32,079 nucleotides of DNA, taken from contig DAISIL010000037.1 of the NCBI GenBank assembly GCA_036822015.1, forward strand, positions 1 to 32,079, in the 5' to 3' direction. Each line of letters opens with the position of its first letter. The stretch's first letter is position 1. The translations under genes were made by a program, and so were the position numbers. This stretch comes from DAISIL01 sp036822015. GTDB lineage: Bacteria > Bacteroidota > Bacteroidia > Cytophagales > Bernardetiaceae. Below are positions 16,643 through 24,418 of this stretch, in pieces. The notes under the pieces were generated by a model. It did no database searches. It saw nothing but the letters and a program-made list of their open reading frames with translations, and was not told the origin of the DNA.

Positions 16643-17467
16643 TTATTGAGTTTGTCTTTTTGTAAGAAAAATGGCGTAGCCAATCAGATCAACACCAGGA
16701 ATGGACACCAGGCCGCTGCGGTCTTCAAAATAAATAGTGGGTATGTATCCTGGATTGATCTTTTGTTGAAAAAGATTCTCGGGCATATACGTAAGTGGAT
16801 ATGCAATTACCTGATCTTTAAATTGTTCTGGTAATACTCCTACTCCGTTATCGCTGAGTTGTGAGCGGTGAACGATTGTAATATTTTTTTCGAGAGCTGT
16901 TAAGCCGAGACGTGAGAAAAAGATATGCTTTGCCCCCAGATCAAGGAGCTGCTCGAGGTAGTATCCAGGCTTATCGACACTTTGAAGTGTACCCGAAACA
17001 AATAGTAAGTCGATGTTTTGGGTTTGCTGGGCAATATCTGAAAGGTTATCAAAAAAAGATAAGTTTTGATTCGATAAACTTGTGGCTGCTTTCACCATAC
17101 TTGGAGTTTCTACAACCATCCAGCGAATATCAGGAGGTAAATATGCTTTTAACTGTAAATAGGTAGCTCCACAAGCCCCACCAAAATCTACCACTTGCCA
17201 GGGTCTTTTTTCTTTTGGTTGAGCCATCAGGATTGCCGTTAGTGTTTGTACCAAAACCTGTGAGAGTGGTTTGTCAGATTGTTGCACCAGAAGCTTTGTT
17301 TTTTCGGCAATCACTTGTACCAAGAGATCATTTTGATAAGCTGCTACGCTACAATCGGATAAAGCATCATCGTAGTGGGCGTATATGATAGGCTTGGCAG
17401 GCTCTGCTTGGGGGGCATGTATCGGAGGGTTTAAATACTGCTTAATGAATGAAAAATACTTTCTCAT
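16643..17467 (-). CDS. TIGR04325-family putative methyltransferase, copy B
   Basis: 274 residues. The motif order matches copy A: WQVVDFGGACGATYLQLKAY, IRWMVVETPSMV, IDLLFVSGTLQSVDKPGYYL, HIFFSRLGLTALEKNITIVH, then IYFEDRSGLVSI near the end. The gene overlaps wecB by ATGA and ends 8 nt before copy A begins. Unlike copy A it is AT-rich (19 of 60 GC at 17041-17100) and belongs compositionally to the block that extends to wzt. The pair therefore looks like two independently acquired family members rather than a recent local duplication. Function as in copy A: probable methylation of the surface glycan, unproven. Confidence 0.83.
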   Translation of the reverse strand: MRKYFSFIKQYLNPPIHAPQAEPAKPIIYAHYDDALSDCSVAAYQNDLLVQVIAEKTKLLVQQSDKPLSQVLVQTLTAILMAQPKEKRPWQVVDFGGACGATYLQLKAYLPPDIRWMVVETPSMVKAATSLSNQNLSFFDNLSDIAQQTQNIDLLFVSGTLQSVDKPGYYLEQLLDLGAKHIFFSRLGLTALEKNITIVHRSQLSDNGVGVLPEQFKDQVIAYPLTYMPENLFQQKINPGYIPTIYFEDRSGLVSIPGVDLIGYAIFLTKRQTQ

Positions 17468-18546
17468 AGGTTTAAAATTTGTTTGAAAATATGCGCAATG
17501 CGTTGGCTCGCTTTACCATCCCAATAAGGGGGAACTTCGGCGGCTTTTTGTCCTTGCTCAAAAAATAGATTGATGTGCTTTTCGAGGTCTCTCGTATGCT
17601 CACCAACAAGTATATTTGTACCCACCAGAGACGTTACGGGACGCTCTGTATTGGGGCGTAAAGTAAAGCATGGCACACCGAGAAAAGTGGTTTCTTCTTG
17701 TACGCCTCCCGAGTCTGTAATAACATAGGTTGCATTTTTTTGCAGCTTAATAAATTCAAAATACTGCATAGGACTTGTAAACATAATGTTGGGGTAGCTC
17801 TTGGAAAGATCGCTATCGAGATGCTTTTGAGTACGAGGGTGTACAGGGAACACAATTGGTAAGCGTTCTGAAATTCTACGTAACGTATCAAGGATTTCCA
17901 AAAAACGCTTCGGTTGATCGACATTGGTGGGGCGATGAAGTGTAACCAGACCGTATGTTGTCGGGACTATCTCGGGAAGCTTAGCCGAATCAATTTGTGG
18001 CATGAATCGTATCAATGTATCAATCATTACATTACCGACAAAGAAAATTTGATCTGGGTGTTTACCCTCTTTTAGTAAGTTGTCGTTAGCGTCAAGCGAA
18101 GGCGTAAAAAGATAATCGGAGAGCGCATCGGCAACTATACGGTTTGTTTCTTCGGGCATTTGCCGATCAAACGAACGCAGTCCGGATTCGATATGAGCAA
18201 TAGGAATCTCGAGTTTAGCCGCGACCATGGATGCAAAAGCGACAGCATTGACATCACCATAAATACAAACCAAATCTGGTTGGATGTCTTGTAGTACGGG
18301 GAGGAGTTTTAAGATACCTTGTCCGATCTGCTCAATAGCACTCCCCTGATTAACGGATAAATTGATATTTGGAGATGGGATATGGAGTTGTTTAAAGAAA
18401 ACATCTGACATAATGGGATCATAGTGTTGCCCCGAATGAATGATTTGCTGATTGACTGTCGGTAGAGTATCCCTAATCGCTTGATATACTGGTGATAGTT
18501 TCATAAAGTTGGGACGCGCCCCAACAACATGGACGATAGCCTTCAT
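17464..18546 (-). CDS. wecB: UDP-N-acetylglucosamine 2-epimerase, non-hydrolysing (WecB/MnaA type)
   Basis: 360 residues. Interconverts UDP-GlcNAc and UDP-ManNAc in the cytoplasm, supplying ManNAc (or derivatives) to the surface glycan. Clear family landmarks: VVGARPNFMKLSP at the N-terminus, HSGQHYDPIMSD, YGDVNAVAFASMVAA, the active-site stretch HIESGLRSFDRQMPEETNR, the HPRTQKHL histidine, and TDSGGVQEE with the substrate-contacting serine and glutamate. Length is normal. Both ends overlap the neighbours by ATGA, so it is translated as part of the operon. No UDP-ManNAc dehydrogenase (WecC) lies in the window, so ManNAc itself, or a sugar finished elsewhere, is the probable product used. Confidence 0.95.
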   Translation of the reverse strand: MKAIVHVVGARPNFMKLSPVYQAIRDTLPTVNQQIIHSGQHYDPIMSDVFFKQLHIPSPNINLSVNQGSAIEQIGQGILKLLPVLQDIQPDLVCIYGDVNAVAFASMVAAKLEIPIAHIESGLRSFDRQMPEETNRIVADALSDYLFTPSLDANDNLLKEGKHPDQIFFVGNVMIDTLIRFMPQIDSAKLPEIVPTTYGLVTLHRPTNVDQPKRFLEILDTLRRISERLPIVFPVHPRTQKHLDSDLSKSYPNIMFTSPMQYFEFIKLQKNATYVITDSGGVQEETTFLGVPCFTLRPNTERPVTSLVGTNILVGEHTRDLEKHINLFFEQGQKAAEVPPYWDGKASQRIAHIFKQILNL

Positions 18547-19724
18547 GAGCGATGTTTTTTTTGCTTGTTTTTTTGATAGGTCTCTAATCGTTCTTTGGCG
18601 ATGACATCCCAGGAGTAGTATTGTTTGATTTTTTGACTTCCCACCTTGCTCATTTGCCGACGCTTTTGAGGGTCTTTCAATGCAAGGAGTTGGTGAGCTA
18701 GGTGGATCGGATCTTCTTGATGATAAGAAAGCCCACAGCCCTCCGTTCGGAAAACATCCTCGACACGGTCGCTGATGACGATAGGCAAGCCACAGGCAAG
18801 GGCATCTAGCTGACTATTAGACTCTTCTTTAGGCCAAACACCAATATCGGACATCCCATACCAAAGCGGTAACTGATCTGAAGGCACAAAATCGTGTACA
18901 TGACACCCGCGCTGCTCGCGTATTTGCTGTACATAACTTGGATCACCCGCTCCCACAAATACCCCCTTAAACTGCTCGTATCCCTGCTCTTGTAGGTGGT
19001 CGATAGCACGAGCTAAGGTTATCGGGCTTTTAGTATCGGTAAACCTTCCCGTATAGATACAAACAATTTCATCAGCTTTGAACCCTAACTGTTCGCGACT
19101 GGCAGATACCATGGAACCTTCTGGAACTTTAAAAATATCTGTAGCTACTGCCAAAGAAGATAGGGTGCATTTGGTTGAAGGAACGCCAAAATATTTTGTG
19201 ATTACTTCTTGAACATCAGGTGCTACGGGGTAAAATACATTTATTTTCTTAGACAGGCGATAACCATGTAAATATTGTTTCCAAAATTTGATTTTGCTTT
19301 TTGGAGGAGTAAAAACAGATTTATGTAACCGACTTTCCGTGAAAAGCTGATATCCATATCTTTTTTTGAGGTTAGCGGCCACGATAGTTTCTGGTAGTAG
19401 TATATCAAAAGTATAAACTAAGTTCGGTCTTATGGTCTTTATCTTTTCCTCAATCGCCAGAATTTCTACCTCCCCTTTGCTTGTAATGCGGTGTCCGTGT
19501 CGGTGTAGAGTATATCCATCTCGGATAAATGTTCCTTGATCTACTTGTTTTGGGCCGAGGTAGCTACGATAGATTTTATCATAATCGGGCGAGGTAGCAT
19601 ATACCTGTAGATCAGAGGTAAGGAGGTGTACCTCAATTCCTGATTTTCCGAAAGCTACGGGCAGATGGTTTTCTGCATACCCCATTTTTTCTGAAAACCA
19701 TGGCGAGATAATCAAGACTTTCAT
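18543..19724 (-). CDS. Family 4 glycosyltransferase (GT-B fold)
   Basis: 393 residues. The N-terminus, MKVLIISPWFSEKMGYAENH, is a typical GT4 opening, with LVYTFDILLPETIVAANL following. The C-terminal Rossmann domain has IVCIYTGRFTDTKSPITLAR, FVPSDQLPLWYGMSDIGVWP and the donor-binding EESNSQLDALACGLPIVISD, the family's modified E-x7-E region. There are no membrane helices; it should act on a lipid-linked acceptor at the inner face of the membrane. ATGA overlaps join it to FkbM upstream and wecB downstream. It is AT-rich, like its neighbours. Donor sugar cannot be assigned from the sequence. Confidence 0.9.
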   Translation of the reverse strand: MKVLIISPWFSEKMGYAENHLPVAFGKSGIEVHLLTSDLQVYATSPDYDKIYRSYLGPKQVDQGTFIRDGYTLHRHGHRITSKGEVEILAIEEKIKTIRPNLVYTFDILLPETIVAANLKKRYGYQLFTESRLHKSVFTPPKSKIKFWKQYLHGYRLSKKINVFYPVAPDVQEVITKYFGVPSTKCTLSSLAVATDIFKVPEGSMVSASREQLGFKADEIVCIYTGRFTDTKSPITLARAIDHLQEQGYEQFKGVFVGAGDPSYVQQIREQRGCHVHDFVPSDQLPLWYGMSDIGVWPKEESNSQLDALACGLPIVISDRVEDVFRTEGCGLSYHQEDPIHLAHQLLALKDPQKRRQMSKVGSQKIKQYYSWDVIAKERLETYQKNKQKKHRS

Positions 19725-20635
19725 TTTACAAGAGCTTTTGATTGTAGATATTGGTACGTTTCTTCTAAGCAGATCAAGAAATTATGATGATCGTTATCCC
19801 AGATTTTCTCAACACGTTTTGATAAGTTTATTTCATCAATACTAATGAAGGTTGTGTAGCCAATTTCCTTGAACAAGCGATCTAGGGATTCTGCCGCTTG
19901 ATCGCCGATGACCTCCAAAAGGATAACCGGCATATCTCGTTCAAGGAAATCCCGCATATCTTCGAGGATTGCTAATTCGTGTCCTTCAACATCTATCTTG
20001 AGAAGGTCAATTTTGCCGACATGGTGTTGGGCGTGTAAAGTGTGATATTTACACACTTCCACAGCTACCTCTACTACTTCCTTATCTCCTTTAATTTCAG
20101 GGTGCGTGGCATAGCGGTCTCCTTCAAGGCTGGTCATGAAGTTGAGCTGATCCTTTAACATGTACATTGTAGATGTGCCATCATAGTTGGAAAGTGCTAC
20201 ATTTTGAGCGACAACCTTCGTTAGTTTATTTTGAAGGATATTCTCTTCTAAGACCTGAAAATTGATAGGTATTGGCTCAACGGCAAGTACAAAGGCATCT
20301 GGATGATTATTTTTGGACACCATGGTATATATCCCTGTATTTGCTCCAATATCTATAATTGTTTGTGCCTTCTTTGAGAGAAATGCCCATATTTTGAGCG
20401 ATTCTTTTTCCCAATCACCATACAAGCCGTTGATGTTGATGTAATACTCCATAAAGCTATCCGAGCGTAAACACAGGTAGAAACTTCGTTCAGCAATTTC
20501 ATCGGGCACTTCGATAAAGGACTGCTCAAAGACTGGAGGGGCAGGAACAATTTCATGGGTATATGGGAAATCTTTACGAGAGACCCAATGTAAAAAGCGG
20601 TAGGGAAGCCACCTAAGAAAAATCTTCTTTAACAT
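19721..20635 (-). CDS. FkbM-family methyltransferase
   Basis: 304 residues. SAM motif I is QTIIDIGANTGIYTMVSKNN; acidic strand 2 is VLAVEPIPINFQVLEEN; the family hallmark is IDLLKIDVEGHELAILEDM, followed by VILLEVIGD. The first 75 residues (MLKKIFLRWLPYRFLHWVSR ...) are basic and hydrophobic and may bind the membrane. The likely role is O-methylation of a sugar of the exported glycan. It starts 3 nt after the preceding methyltransferase gene and overlaps the GT4 gene by ATGA. It has the canonical glutamate in the VEGHE motif, whereas the second FkbM protein of the operon (11706-12446) has THGYE. Confidence 0.9.
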   Translation of the reverse strand: MLKKIFLRWLPYRFLHWVSRKDFPYTHEIVPAPPVFEQSFIEVPDEIAERSFYLCLRSDSFMEYYININGLYGDWEKESLKIWAFLSKKAQTIIDIGANTGIYTMVSKNNHPDAFVLAVEPIPINFQVLEENILQNKLTKVVAQNVALSNYDGTSTMYMLKDQLNFMTSLEGDRYATHPEIKGDKEVVEVAVEVCKYHTLHAQHHVGKIDLLKIDVEGHELAILEDMRDFLERDMPVILLEVIGDQAAESLDRLFKEIGYTTFISIDEINLSKRVEKIWDNDHHNFLICLEETYQYLQSKALVK

Positions 20636-20638
20636 GGT

Positions 20639-21382
20639 TTATTTTTTAACGTAAATATTCGTTTGTGTATATTGAGGGAGGCTAATCAACGCCCCATGGT
20701 GATCCAAAAATAAGTTAAATTCTTCTTCTTTTATCAGATTATTTAGTTTGTAATATTCACGTTCTGCATTATCAACAACTAGCCAACCTCCCGTCCGAAT
20801 CTTAGGCAAGCTATGCTGTACACATGCAGGACGACTCCGTCCATCCACAAGCACCAGATCAAAAAAATCATCTGGATAAGCATCAATTTGCTTCGCATAC
20901 TGCTCAAAAACACAATCAGCGTACTGCTCATCTTGCGTATAATAGTCTCCCGGATTGCTAGGATCTGCTGGTTTTGCATTCATTGAATTTATTTTTTCAG
21001 GCTCAAACAAAAAGCCCTCCCAGTTCGATCTTTTGGGGTGCTGTTCAAGCAAGGATTTCACCTTGTCAAACCAAGTACGATCATGCTCTACCGTAACAAC
21101 CTGTTCTGCATACCGAAGAAAAAAAAGTGTTGAGCCACCAGAGCCATATTCAAACACCTTTGCTGCAGGCCGGCGCACAAGGAAATCAACCATATAATTC
21201 TTTGAAAGTACAGTAACCCAAGGAAGAGAGAGCTCGAGAGGACTACTGCCAGACAAAACTTGTTTTCTCCATTCTAAATAAACTACAAAACATTTAAAAA
21301 AAGTGTGATTTTGAGCGTTTGATTGTTCGTTCAAAGACTTTAATTTTTTGATATAATCCCAATAAGAAGGTATTTTTGACAT
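20639..21382 (-). CDS. Class I SAM-dependent methyltransferase-like protein of the glycan locus
   Basis: 247 residues. AKVFEYGSGGSTLFFLRYAE is a SAM-binding glycine-rich loop, followed by VVTVEHDRTWFDKV (acidic strand 2) and FFDLVLVDGRSRPACVQHSL and GGWLVVDNAEREYY (strands 4 and 5). This is a methyltransferase fold of the type often annotated as a hypothetical or class I methyltransferase in polysaccharide clusters. The VDGRSRPACV stretch recurs in that group. The gene is extremely AT-rich (13 of 60 GC at 20701-20760), the lowest value sampled in the window. It follows wzt by 12 nt and precedes FkbM by 3 nt. Substrate unknown. Confidence 0.8.
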   Translation of the reverse strand: MSKIPSYWDYIKKLKSLNEQSNAQNHTFFKCFVVYLEWRKQVLSGSSPLELSLPWVTVLSKNYMVDFLVRRPAAKVFEYGSGGSTLFFLRYAEQVVTVEHDRTWFDKVKSLLEQHPKRSNWEGFLFEPEKINSMNAKPADPSNPGDYYTQDEQYADCVFEQYAKQIDAYPDDFFDLVLVDGRSRPACVQHSLPKIRTGGWLVVDNAEREYYKLNNLIKEEEFNLFLDHHGALISLPQYTQTNIYVKK

Positions 21383-21394
21383 AAAGCAGATAAA

Positions 21395-22675
21395 TTAAGC
21401 GGTTTTTTTTACGTCATAATCAAGCAAGACTACACCATGTGTGGATATCACCTCCCGACCTGTTGAATACACGTTGCCAGTTGTTACCTCCAAAACATAA
21501 GCATGAGAAAGCCAATCAGATATAACTCCTCTGGTAGAGCAAAAAAGTGTCATATAATACCTTCCCTTTACAAAGGGAAAACGCTTAACCACAAAATCTA
21601 TATGGTGTTTCCCGATAGTATTGAATTGCACTTCTTTCCCTAGCAACTCGTTGCTCATAAAGGAAATTCTGTATTCATTTTGGTCGTCTATTCCCAAGGC
21701 AATTAGCACACTTCTGGAAGGTGCGCTTACAGATAGATATAAACGAATCACAATATCTTGCCCCTCCCTGACCCAATCAATAGGCTGTTCATTATGAAAG
21801 TCAAGGACTTTTACTGCTTTAAACATTACCTGCCCTGAACCTTGCCTTGGCGTATCAGCAAGAGAGCCATTAGGTCGCTGCTTATTTAAACTTAAATAGG
21901 TGGAGATAACCATTTCAGTTTCACCTGAGTCAACAACTTGTCCACTTGAAAGGAGGAGCGAACGATTACACAACGCCTTGACACTACCCATATTATGACT
22001 CACAAAAAGCACCGTTCTGCCGCCGCCCTGGGATACTTCTTGCATCTTACCGATGGCTTTTTTCTGGAACTCGGCATCGCCCACAGCCAGAACTTCATCC
22101 ACGATCAGGATGTCGGGTTCAAGATGCGCTGCTACGGCAAAGCCCAGCCGAACGGTCATACCCGAAGAGTAGCGTTTGGTGGGGGTGTCGAGGTATTTTT
22201 CCACGCCTGCAAAGTCCACGATTTCATCCAGTTTGCGGGTGATTTCGTGGCGTTTCATGCCCAGAATCAAGCCGTTGAGATAGATGTTTTCGCGGCCCGT
22301 GAGTTCGGGATGAAAGCCCGTCCCGACCTCCAAGAGGCTCGCAATACGTCCTTTTACCTTCACCTGCCCACGGGTGGGAGCGGTGGTCTTTGAGAGGATT
22401 TTGAGGAGGGTGGATTTGCCTGCGCCGTTTTTGCCGATGATCCCGAGGATTTCGCCGCGCTTGACTTCAAAGTTGATGTCCTGCAAAGCCCACACGTACC
22501 GCCCGTCCGTTTGTTGAGAAAGTTGGTTATTGCCCGAAAGGGCATCGCGCGGGTCTTTTTGTCCGCGTAGCCATGCCCAGGCACTGCGCAGATCATCGCG
22601 AAGAGCCGCTCGATTCACGACCCCAAGGCGATATTGCTTGTACAGATTTTCGACACGTAGAACTACCTCGGACAC
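21395..22675 (-). CDS. ABC-transporter ATPase for polysaccharide export with Wzt-type C-terminal domain
   Basis: About 426 residues from the GTG at 22675 (VSEVVLRVENLYKQYRLG), where family homology starts; a TTG 22 codons upstream adds an unrelated tail. Walker A is GKNGAGKST (81-89), signature YSSGM (169-173), Walker B ILIVDE (189-194) and the H-loop histidine is in FVSHN (about 227). Residues from about 275 on form the extra beta-sandwich domain of Wzt proteins, which in E. coli O8/O9a binds the terminal modification of the glycan before export. Composition changes abruptly near 21990-22010: the ATPase half is 55-60% GC in the sampled lines, the C-terminal half about 32-45%. The permease partner Wzm, usually adjacent, is absent. 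First gene of the 13-gene operon. Confidence 0.92.
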   Translation of the reverse strand: MSEVVLRVENLYKQYRLGVVNRAALRDDLRSAWAWLRGQKDPRDALSGNNQLSQQTDGRYVWALQDINFEVKRGEILGIIGKNGAGKSTLLKILSKTTAPTRGQVKVKGRIASLLEVGTGFHPELTGRENIYLNGLILGMKRHEITRKLDEIVDFAGVEKYLDTPTKRYSSGMTVRLGFAVAAHLEPDILIVDEVLAVGDAEFQKKAIGKMQEVSQGGGRTVLFVSHNMGSVKALCNRSLLLSSGQVVDSGETEMVISTYLSLNKQRPNGSLADTPRQGSGQVMFKAVKVLDFHNEQPIDWVREGQDIVIRLYLSVSAPSRSVLIALGIDDQNEYRISFMSNELLGKEVQFNTIGKHHIDFVVKRFPFVKGRYYMTLFCSTRGVISDWLSHAYVLEVTTGNVYSTGREVISTHGVVLLDYDVKKTA

Positions 22676-22701
22676 AGAGATACAATTGCTTTTTTGATAA
22701 A

Positions 22702-22733
22702 CGAAGGTACGCAAAAAAAAGTATTGGAGGCAA
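22702..22733 (-). promoter_or_regulatory. Possible weak promoter upstream of the glycan operon
   Basis: On the minus strand TTG (22733-22731), a 21-nt gap and TACCTTCG (22709-22702; one mismatch to TAnnTTTG) lie just before wzt and partly at the end of the AAA-ATPase gene. A start near 22695 would give a 20-nt leader to the GTG at 22675. The -7 mismatch makes this a tentative call; read-through from the AAA-ATPase gene is the alternative. Confidence 0.3.
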
Positions 22734-22737
22734 GCCT

Positions 22738-24276
22738 TCAAGCATTTTCCAGTATCCAGTTTGCAATTTGCTTATTTTCAGCGTCAAAGTCAATGCCAAA
22801 GAGTTTGACGGGTCTGCTATCGGAGGTGTATTTGTGGTGATAGCCTTTTTGTCGGATTTGCTCGATGGCTTTTTGTGTATTTCCGGTCTTGAACTCGATG
22901 ACATAAATACGGGCTTTTGTTTTGAGGACGCAGTCGATGCGCCCGTCGATGGTCATGATTTCGCTTTCGATATTAAAACCTAACATTTTGATAACCAGAA
23001 AGAAAATAGAATGATAATATTTTTCTTTGTTGTCGATGAGCGGATAGGCGATGCTTTTAAAAAGCTCGGTGAGTAGTTGCATAAACTTTTCGATGTGGTC
23101 GTTGCGTAGGCTGTCGGTGAGTTGGTATAGGATGATATTGGCGTTATCAATTTTTCCACCGTTCATGTTGGCCAGGAGGTGTATGGTGAAGGCGCGTTCG
23201 ACCTCCTGGTTGGGATAATCGAGCCGAAAAGTGCCATCGACGGGATTGGCGGCTTTGATGGTCAGGTATCCGGTCTGGAAAAGCAAAGAAACAAGAGAAA
23301 TATTATCAACTTCATATTTATCAAAAGAACTTTCAAAAACCGTAAGATTTTCTAGATCAAATGCAGTGTATCGCTGTTCGCGGATCAGTTTCATTAAGAA
23401 TGTCGGCGTGCCAGATTGAAACCAATAGCTGCCGAACTGATTTTTCTTGAACAAATTAAGCAAGACAAAAGGGTTGTAAACGAAGTCTCGCCCATTCCAG
23501 GAGTATCCCAGGTATTGTTCCTCAATTTTTTGTCGCGTATCTAGGAAATATTCTTCGTATTTGTTTTGAAGCAAAGAGAGCTGTCCCGAAAAATAATCAT
23601 CGAGTTCTTTTTCCGTGATCCCCAGTAAATCGTTGTAGCGATCGTCCAAAGTAATATCCTCTAAATTATTCAAATCCGAAAAGATGGATACTTTGCTAAA
23701 CTTGGATACGCCTGTGATGAGCAAAAATCGAAGGTATTTATCGGAATCTTTCAGAACGCTATAAAAACTTTTGAGGATGTCTCGATTTTCTTGAGCTTGT
23801 GGGACATCATCGACGTAGTCAATAATGGGTTTGTCGTATTCGTCGATCAGAATGACAACGCCTTGTTCTTGATCCTCGGCTAGCTTTTCGATTAAGCCTT
23901 TAAAAATTGTTCCAGCATCTTTGTATGTACTTGAAAGTCCATATTTTTGCACAAGTTCTATCATATGCTTATCAAGGGCTTCTTGTAAGCCAAAACGTTT
24001 GTAAGGTATTGTATTAAATGAAATCTTGATGACAGGATGTTGTTTTTGCCAATCGTATTTATCTTCGATCCACAAATTTTTGAATACTTTTTGGTTTCCC
24101 CGAAAGAGTTCTTCGAGGGTACTGAGCAGGAGTGACTTGCCGAAGCGTCGCGGTCGGGACAAAAAATAGTACTTTCCCTGGATGAGTTGATGGATGTGTT
24201 GGGTCTTATCGACGTACAAGCAACCATCCTGAATCAGGCTAGCAAAATCTTGACGGCCAAGGGGTAGGGGTTTCAT
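22738..24276 (-). CDS. AAA-ATPase-like protein with C-terminal PD-(D/E)XK nuclease-like domain
   Basis: 512 residues of the family combining AAA-ATPase_like (PF09820) and PDDEXK_9 (PF08011), common in many copies in Bacteroidota. The N-terminus MKPLPLGRQDFASLI, then YVDKTQHIHQLI, leads into the P-loop variant FLSRPRRFGKSLLLSTLEEL and the Walker B strand GVVILIDEYDKPIIDY. The C-terminal domain shows DGRIDCVLKTKARIYVIEFK, i.e. a D...ExK nuclease core, and ends KLFGIDFDAENKQIANWI. Biological function is not established; roles as mobile or defence-linked genes have been suggested by distribution. It is AT-rich (14 of 60 GC at 23281-23340) and lies 62 nt upstream of wzt, in the slot where a wzm permease would be expected. 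Confidence 0.9.
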   Translation of the reverse strand: MKPLPLGRQDFASLIQDGCLYVDKTQHIHQLIQGKYYFLSRPRRFGKSLLLSTLEELFRGNQKVFKNLWIEDKYDWQKQHPVIKISFNTIPYKRFGLQEALDKHMIELVQKYGLSSTYKDAGTIFKGLIEKLAEDQEQGVVILIDEYDKPIIDYVDDVPQAQENRDILKSFYSVLKDSDKYLRFLLITGVSKFSKVSIFSDLNNLEDITLDDRYNDLLGITEKELDDYFSGQLSLLQNKYEEYFLDTRQKIEEQYLGYSWNGRDFVYNPFVLLNLFKKNQFGSYWFQSGTPTFLMKLIREQRYTAFDLENLTVFESSFDKYEVDNISLVSLLFQTGYLTIKAANPVDGTFRLDYPNQEVERAFTIHLLANMNGGKIDNANIILYQLTDSLRNDHIEKFMQLLTELFKSIAYPLIDNKEKYYHSIFFLVIKMLGFNIESEIMTIDGRIDCVLKTKARIYVIEFKTGNTQKAIEQIRQKGYHHKYTSDSRPVKLFGIDFDAENKQIANWILENA

Positions 24277-24320
24277 GGGAGCGGAACTTGATAAGACTAT
24301 CTTTGTTGGCTAAGCATAGC

Positions 24321-24396
24321 GTCTCTGGGCCGTCGGATGAACGCCCCAGAGACAGATGCACTGTCTTTTTGTGGGAGCTAATATACACAAAAAAAG
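24321..24396. repeat. Three abutting inverted repeats in the gap between the exported-protein gene and the AAA-ATPase gene
   Basis: IR1: GTCTCTGGG (24321-24329) with CCCAGAGAC (24345-24353). IR2: GACAG (24351-24355) with CTGTC (24361-24365), followed on the plus strand by TTTTTG. IR3: CTTTTTGTG (24365-24373) with CACAAAAAAAG (24386-24396). Adjacent hairpins share bases, so they are mutually exclusive or stack. They lie in the 142-nt gap after the stop of the 836-residue protein gene (minus strand). They may form a transcription terminator, since T-runs occur on both strands, but the shape is not a textbook one for the minus strand. Otherwise the gap holds nothing recognisable. Confidence 0.55.
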
Positions 24397-24418
24397 CATG
24401 ACCAACAGACCAGCGGCT

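Larger units (their letters stand above)
10840..22675 (-). other. 13-gene surface-glycan biosynthesis and export operon
   Basis: Thirteen same-strand genes, from the Wzt-type ATPase to the terminal GT2, have gaps no larger than 12 nt and five ATGA overlaps (14938, 15813, 17464, 18543, 19721). Contents: one exporter ATPase, one UDP-GlcNAc epimerase, three glycosyltransferases, a dTDP-sugar ketoisomerase/aminotransferase pair and six methyltransferase-like proteins. No polymerase (Wzy), flippase (Wzx) or permease (Wzm) is present, so the ABC export route is inferred from Wzt alone. Base composition divides it into an AT-rich upstream half and a GC-richer downstream half. Confidence 0.8.

Noticed and set aside
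22738..24276. The AAA-ATPase gene as a transposase or integrase
   Set aside because: It has no DDE or tyrosine/serine recombinase motif. The P-loop, Walker B and D...ExK pattern fit AAA-ATPase_like/PDDEXK_9, and no terminal inverted repeats or target duplication were seen around it.
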